Assembly: GCA_036897625.1 (NCBI GenBank)
Contig: JAYMTA010000814.1
Span: 1 to 23,982, forward strand
Direction: 5' to 3'
DNA from: Pelargonium cotyledonis
Taxonomy: Eukaryota > Streptophyta > Magnoliopsida > Geraniales > Geraniaceae
Length of the DNA: 23,982 nucleotides
The translations under genes were made by a program, and so were the position numbers. This document shows, piece after piece, positions 19,801-23,982 of the stretch. The notes under the pieces were generated by a model. It ran no database searches and was not told the origin of the DNA. It worked only from the letters and a program-made list of their open reading frames with translations. Numbering within the stretch: the first letter of the stretch is position 1; each line of letters opens with the position of its first letter.

Positions 19801-20880
19801 AAGCGACCTAATCCCGAGGCTTAAGAGTAGAGTAATAGCATGAGCTTTACTTAGTTTATGACCATCCCACAACCCTGAAAAGTTCCGACCATTAGGAGTT
19901 CATGAATCCATTTTGCACCAGTAAAGTTTGTGACATTAGGAACTAAGGTAGCAATTAATCTCTTTCTTGATTCTCATTCATTGAACAAAAATTCTAATCC
20001 AACACTACTTAAAAGTATTTCTCTTGCATACCTTAAAGCCGTGATGGTACATTTCTGTCACGGTGTCTGCTCTCTCCACAACCCTAGTGTTGAAATATCA
20101 GCACTCACTTTCTTGTTGCACCTTTTTTCTCCATTGCTGGAAAGAACATGATTACCTACATGAGAAAAGGAGATAGTGTATCAGAAACTCATCTATTGTT
20201 CGGAAAACTTATAGAACCTATGAAATAATTATTCAATATTAGAACAATCATGATAAAACTCTCCCGAATGGCAAATGCTTGAATCCCTGCAAAATCAACA
20301 TTTACTTCAGGATCCCATATGAAAGTGTCCCAATGAAAGGCAAAAGAAATAAACAATGATGCAAACAAAGAGGAGAAAAAAAATTCCAAACCATTCCTCC
20401 TCAAACCTGCAAAAAGCAAGATCCAGAAGATAATAGCCTAAAAACGTATTGGAAAAACCTGTGCTACATTCGTCAATGGCAGAATCGAAAAACTATGAAT
20501 AATCAAGAAATGAAAATTCAGAAGGAAATTACAAGATACACCAATCAAACAAAATTACAATACAAGTCTTGGAGAATCCCTGATGACACCCTGTCGCTAC
20601 CCACATTTCAGATAAGAAACAGAAAATTCAAGTTCCAAACAAAAGCGATAGGAATAAGCTAACATCTCCTATATTAGATAGTTAAGATTATGGAAGAGCG
20701 AATAGCATTGAAGGGATTAGAAATATATAGTTCCTACAGATAGGCGGGATGCATAGCATCCACGAATAATGGATTGTGCTCATATCGTCTCATGGAAGAA
20801 GAAGAAAAGGAAAAAAATTGCCAAAGAAACATGTTAAACATAAGATACGAGTTTTCCGGTTATAATATATATCTATCTAT

Positions 20881-21321
20881 CTAGCTCATATCCATGCTGT
20901 CTCCAACTTGGCTGCAGATTGGACTGACAGCAGAGAAAGATCTCTCGAAAGGAGAAGGGTGAAACTTGGCATCCCGTCTGCGCTTAAAGCCACAACTATC
21001 GGGCGGGGAACTCTCTGCATCGAGCTTCCTCCGGACCCCTTTCACAGCCTGCTTCTCTGCCGAGGTAAGAGGGAAGATCTTCCCGCTCGCACGGCACAGG
21101 GAGCTATGGTTATCATACAGAATCCTCTGGTTACAATTTTTGTCGCAAATGTGAGTGAGACCAGTTAGTTTGCAGCGGTACATATTAGCACACACATGCT
21201 CATTCTCGCATTTCCAGTCACATTTGTGAACAGAATTTGGCCCTTCTCGGCCCATAAAACTTGACAGAAAAATAACATTTGCTGGTCCTGCAGCAACCTT
21301 GGATTGTCCATATACCTCCAT
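20881..21321 (-). CDS. Conserved plant Cys/His-rich protein of unknown function
   Basis: One coding exon encodes 146 residues from the ATG at 21321 (MEVYGQSKVAAG...) to TAG at 20881. Residues 34-76 carry C-x3-C-x3-H-x-C-x5-C-x6-H-x-C-x3-C-x8-H-x3-C (KCDWKCENEHVCANMYRC then THICDKNCNQ), a likely zinc-binding module. It is followed by residues 77-100 with FPLTSAEKQAVKGVRRKL, a basic KRRR at 113-116 (possible nuclear signal), and the tail HPSPFERSFSAVSPICSQ. I recall close homologues across dicots, with an Arabidopsis counterpart near At5g24610 beside the thaumatin gene, but no tested function. An in-frame TGA lies 12 codons upstream of the ATG, so the coding start is fixed unless a different 5' exon joins. 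A 5'UTR intron is likely (see next entries). Confidence 0.82.
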   Translation of the reverse strand: MEVYGQSKVAAGPANVIFLSSFMGREGPNSVHKCDWKCENEHVCANMYRCKLTGLTHICDKNCNQRILYDNHSSLCRASGKIFPLTSAEKQAVKGVRRKLDAESSPPDSCGFKRRRDAKFHPSPFERSFSAVSPICSQVGDSMDMS

Positions 21322-22190
21322 TGCTTCTGTGAATTGGGCAGCTTGCAAAGATCCTCACGACGGATTCAACAATCAGTTCCGGTGTCTGCAGATCCCACAA
21401 CATAATAAACGGTCAATCCCGTGATGATACCGAGGTAACCTCCATCCCAATTTACTTTTTCTTGCCACTTCAATTTTGCAATTGTGTTTGTCTATTCTCT
21501 CTCATTTTTCAAAACAAACTTGGTAGCAGTTTCACATTCTGTACTAAATCTGCACATTTTTGTACTAAAATCCCGAAATCCGACCACAATCCTTACGGAT
21601 CGGGTTTGAATTAAGACTTATCAAACCGTACCCAAAACCCGAATTGTTCAGCTCTACTCTAACCCAACAATTAACATGAATCTACTTTAAATTTCTAGAG
21701 AACAAAAACAAATAAATAAATTTAAAAACAATTACTTTACCCCAAAACCAAAAACACACTATTTGATGGAAAAAATCAGCATACACAGCCTACAAGAAAA
21801 CAGATCTGAAAATAGAAACCCCCAACAAAATGTTCCCAAAGTAGAGAAATTACCACAAAATGACAACATGTTCCCAAAATTGGAACTTGAAGCTCCAAAA
21901 AGACAAAACAAATAAATAAATGAAATTAACATAAACAAAGCAAAAACAATAATACCAGAAAAAAAAATCTGAAAAAAAAATCCCAAAAAAATTAAATTAA
22001 TTTAAAAAAACAATACAAACCAAACTAACCTGTTTCTCTTTCTCCTCCGAACAGCGAAGCAAAGCACTCGAAACCCTAAAAAAATTCAAAATCAAAACAC
22101 ACTCTCTCTCTCTTTCTCACACACACTCACTCACTCACCGCACAGAACAAAACCTAGAAAATTACAGAGAAGCTAATGGCGATTGGCAAG
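21322..22190 (-). other. Probable 5'UTR with intron for the Cys-rich gene
   Basis: Going upstream, an acceptor ATCTGCAG|ACACC places the start of the coding exon at 21385. A donor GAAACAG|GTTAGTTTG at 22030/22029 ends a leader exon running from about 22190. The 644-bp intron is very AT-rich and, on the minus strand, T-rich before the acceptor. The spliced leader contains no ATG that I can see and has GA-rich sequence (the plus-strand CT and CACA run at about 22099-22140). Leader introns of this type often raise expression in plants; that role is inference. Confidence 0.55.
21571..21660 (-). repeat. Reverse-oriented GGGTTCGGGT-type repeat fragment
   Basis: On the minus strand it reads AGAGCTGAACAATTCGGG, then GGGTTTTGGGTACGG, CCCGATCCG and GGTCGGATTTCGGG, matching the style and start of the two copies in HP30 intron 3. 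It lies in the putative 5'UTR intron of the Cys-rich gene. Confidence 0.45.
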
Positions 22191-22215
22191 AACAAAAATG
22201 GCGGAGAAGGATAGG

Positions 22216-22223
22216 TATTTATA
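22216..22223 (-). promoter_or_regulatory. TATA box of the Cys-rich gene
   Basis: TATAAATA on the minus strand, about 30 bp before the inferred transcription start near 22190 and upstream of the leader exon that ends at 22030. The match to the TATA consensus is perfect. Confidence 0.65.
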
Positions 22224-22488
22224 GAATTAAGAAGTGGTTGTGAGGGTTGACGAAGAAGAAAGTGAAATTGAAATGAAATGCGAGTGAAATTTGGGGGAAA
22301 TTGGAAATGGGGCCTAGGGTTAGTGATGTGTTTTTTTTGTCTGGTAGCTCCACAGTTTCGTTGAAAAGCTATGGATATAATATGTCTGGAGACGCAGTTT
22401 CTGCTGTTTTCTTTCCATCACGTGTCTCAACGCTCACACACTCTCTCTCCTAACAAAAACTCCAATTTGGTGTAAGCTTCTACTGCAG

Positions 22489-22620
22489 AGGTGGCAATTT
22501 AAGTTCGGGGTTGGACTCAGGCTCAAGCTCGACTTGAGTGTTTACTGATAATTTAGATTTGAACTGAACGTGTGAGTGTTTTGGGTTTCAGATTGAGTTT
22601 GGCTTGATATTTTAACTTAT
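22489..22620 (+). repeat. Short element with GGTGGCAA end
   Basis: GAGGTGGCAATTTAAGTTCG opens a segment with GGGGTTGGACTCAGGCTCAAG, CTCGACTTGAG and GAGTTTGGCTTGA words. It is similar in style to the element in BIN4 intron 11 (GGGGTGGCAA end) but with a different interior. The right boundary is not clear. Confidence 0.35.
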
Positions 22621-23267
22621 TTCAAAGTAAAAGCTTCATCATATATTACCAATTTTAGGAAGAGGGTATAGGGGCTATCACAAGATAAAAAAGGGTTCAA
22701 ATCTAATAAGAGAATGAGCCACTCGAATCGCATATTGGACACAATCGTCAAATTAGCACATTTTACACCACAGTCGAAATCTCTACCAAACTTAATCTAA
22801 AATTCTAATTACCAGTTTAGTTTGAGCGTGTTTAACTCAAATCCAACTTGAAATAATTATATTAACTAGTTCATGCTAATTTGTCCGACCAATCTTCAAT
22901 TTATTCGAATCAAATAGGAGTTTAAATATAGATTAAAATACGAAAATTGAACAACTTAATCAATCTTTTTTTTTTCTTTTGGTGTGTGTAAAAGAATAAA
23001 AAAAAATGAAGAGAGAGAGATTTATGTATCAAAGTCACACAAAAATAATAAAATAATAAAAGATATAGAAAGGGACAAAGTCTCTCTCTCTTTAATGATG
23101 TGATCCAAATTCAAGTGGGTGGGAACGGATTTTGATTTTTTGAGTACTTGTCAATGCATATTTAGGTCAAACTTTTTATGTTTTTTTATTTAATTAGTGG
23201 GTTTGAATTCAATTTTTTTTTCATGATCGATTATAATCCATTTCAAAGTGAACCCAACACTTAGCAT

Positions 23268-23335
23268 GTGAGTCAACTGATAAAAGGTTGTTCCAGCTTA
23301 ATCTAAACTCTCGAGTTCGAGTCTCAAAAAAATGT
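23268..23335 (+). repeat. tRNA-derived SINE-like fragment
   Basis: GAGTCAACTGATAAAAGG resembles a degenerate A box of the TAGCTCAACTGGTAAAAG type, and CTCGAGTTCGAGTCTC a B box, spaced about 35 bp. This wording is common in dispersed dicot repeats. No tRNA cloverleaf is present. Confidence 0.35.
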
Positions 23336-23639
23336 CAACCGCGAATTCGCAAATATGCTCAAGAATATTATGATTTAGATAAAAAAAAAATATACCCATT
23401 AATTTTTTTTATGAAAAATTAATAAATGCCCTAAAAAAATTAAAAAATATTTACCAAGTGCTATGAAACGTTATTATTATTTTCTTTTTTTGAAGTAAAA
23501 AACATACAAATATATTTAAGCGTTAACTTTTTTTAAATTGGGAAGATAAAAATTACAGTATATTTTTAAGAAAAAATTATACATATCTATTCTGACGTAT
23601 ACACTTTTTGTACATATCTATCCTAAAATATGGTTCGTT

Positions 23640-23935
23640 ATTTTTGGTTATCTTAAACTATGTCACAAAACTTTCTGTCCACTATTTATGTTAAAATTAA
23701 CGGAATATTCAAAAAATTCAACAAGTGTCCGGCACATGACCAATTTTTTTTTAAAATACCAAAATTGCCCTTCAATCTATTACCCCTTCATCATCAAGAA
23801 CATGTTTATCATTTTCGCCGGAAAATTCAAAATTTTGCCGGAAACTTCAAATCACTCGCCGAAAACTTCAAATAATCACCGGAATGTAATTTTTTTGCCG
23901 GAAAATTCAAATGGCTTGTCGGAATTTGAGTTTTA
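23640..23935 (+). repeat. Dispersed repeat, right copy, inverted relative to 1-420
   Basis: The order TTAACGGAAT, CGGCACATGACC, a T run, CAAAATTGCCCTTCAATC, and then tandem 20-bp units of the TCGCCGGAAAATTCAAGAAC kind mirrors the left copy on the opposite strand. About four to six degenerate minisatellite units lie at 23815-23930. The overlapping short frames only translate these units. Confidence 0.6.
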
Positions 23936-23982
23936 GTTGTGTTTCTATCTAATTATACACGTACAAATCAATAATAAATTTC

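Larger units (their letters stand above)
18404..20880. other. Intergenic DNA between thaumatin and Cys-rich genes
   Basis: No gene is supported in these 2.5 kb. The thaumatin promoter must lie at the low end, but no clean TATA box was seen. Within it are a SINE-like fragment, a hairpin and a tandem duplication, listed separately. Frames at 18756-18965 (minus), 19930-20151 (plus) and 20189-20419 (minus) show no family I recognise. The last about 300 bp should include the 3'UTR of the Cys-rich gene. Confidence 0.5.
22224..23640. other. Upstream intergenic DNA, AT-rich, repeat fragments
   Basis: The proximal 200 bp should carry the Cys-rich gene promoter. Beyond it are the fragments listed at 22489 and 23268, short GA/CT runs (about 23008-23020 and 23083-23092), and long A/T runs. 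No gene is supported. Confidence 0.55.

Noticed and set aside
20881-21348. Longer version of the Cys-rich protein starting at 21348
   Set aside because: The codon there is TTG, with an in-frame TGA just upstream; the first ATG is at 21321.
21218-21403. Minus-strand frame with an ATG at 21403 upstream of the Cys-rich gene
   Set aside because: It is in a different frame from the conserved protein and its ATG lies in the inferred 5'UTR intron.
1-23982. CRISPR arrays, rRNA genes, bacterial operons or complete autonomous transposons
   Set aside because: None seen. Repeats here are tandem or short non-autonomous types, and all genes are spliced plant genes or the intronless LSU.

Overview
This is plant nuclear DNA, almost certainly from a eudicot. 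It has AT-rich intergenic and intronic sequence, GT-AG (and one GC-AG) spliceosomal introns, TATA boxes, CT-rich leaders, and only plant-type proteins. The species cannot be told from what is visible here. Five protein-coding genes can be built with consistent splice phases. In order they are a RESPONSE TO LOW SULFUR (LSU) gene (+, 3449-3808), an HP30/TRIC-type Tim17-SAM translocase gene (-, 5438-9198, six exons), a BIN4/MIDGET topoisomerase VI-associated gene (+, 10766-16627, twelve exons), a thaumatin-like PR-5 gene (-, 17030-18403, three exons) and a small Cys/His-rich conserved plant protein (-, 20881-21321, with a probable 5'UTR intron and a TATA box).

The order LSU / HP30 / BIN4 / thaumatin / Cys-rich protein matches, as I recall it, the Arabidopsis chromosome 5 block around At5g24610-At5g24660. 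The window therefore looks like an old conserved microsyntenic block expanded by repeats, not an accessory island. The genes do not form a pathway. They cover sulfur-starvation response, organelle import, endoreduplication/DNA topology, and defence or cell surface.

Region by region: 1-420 is a dispersed repeat with a 20-bp minisatellite, and a second copy lies inverted at 23640-23935. 445-3300 is AT-rich intergenic DNA with degenerate repeats. 3310-3350 is the LSU promoter, with a perfect 20-bp UPE-box and a TATA box. HP30 introns are filled with tandem arrays (7820-8895) and MITE-like repeats. 9199-10765 is a divergent HP30/BIN4 promoter region with a MITE-like insertion, an inverted-repeat cluster and a tandem duplication. 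BIN4 introns hold duplicated segments and one hAT-like insertion. 18404-20880 is intergenic with small repeats. 22224-23640 is AT-rich intergenic DNA with SINE-like and other fragments.

The most interesting points are: (i) an internal two-exon duplication in BIN4 (exons 2-3 and 4-5) with matching phases and 62-nt second exons; (ii) a third thaumatin exon that adds a GPI-anchor-like tail, lying antisense to exon-like sequence downstream of BIN4; (iii) the perfect UPE-box, which implies SLIM1/EIL control of LSU; (iv) a GC-AG intron in HP30; and (v) the uncharacterised Cys/His motif protein. I did not find evidence for a wholly new multi-gene system.
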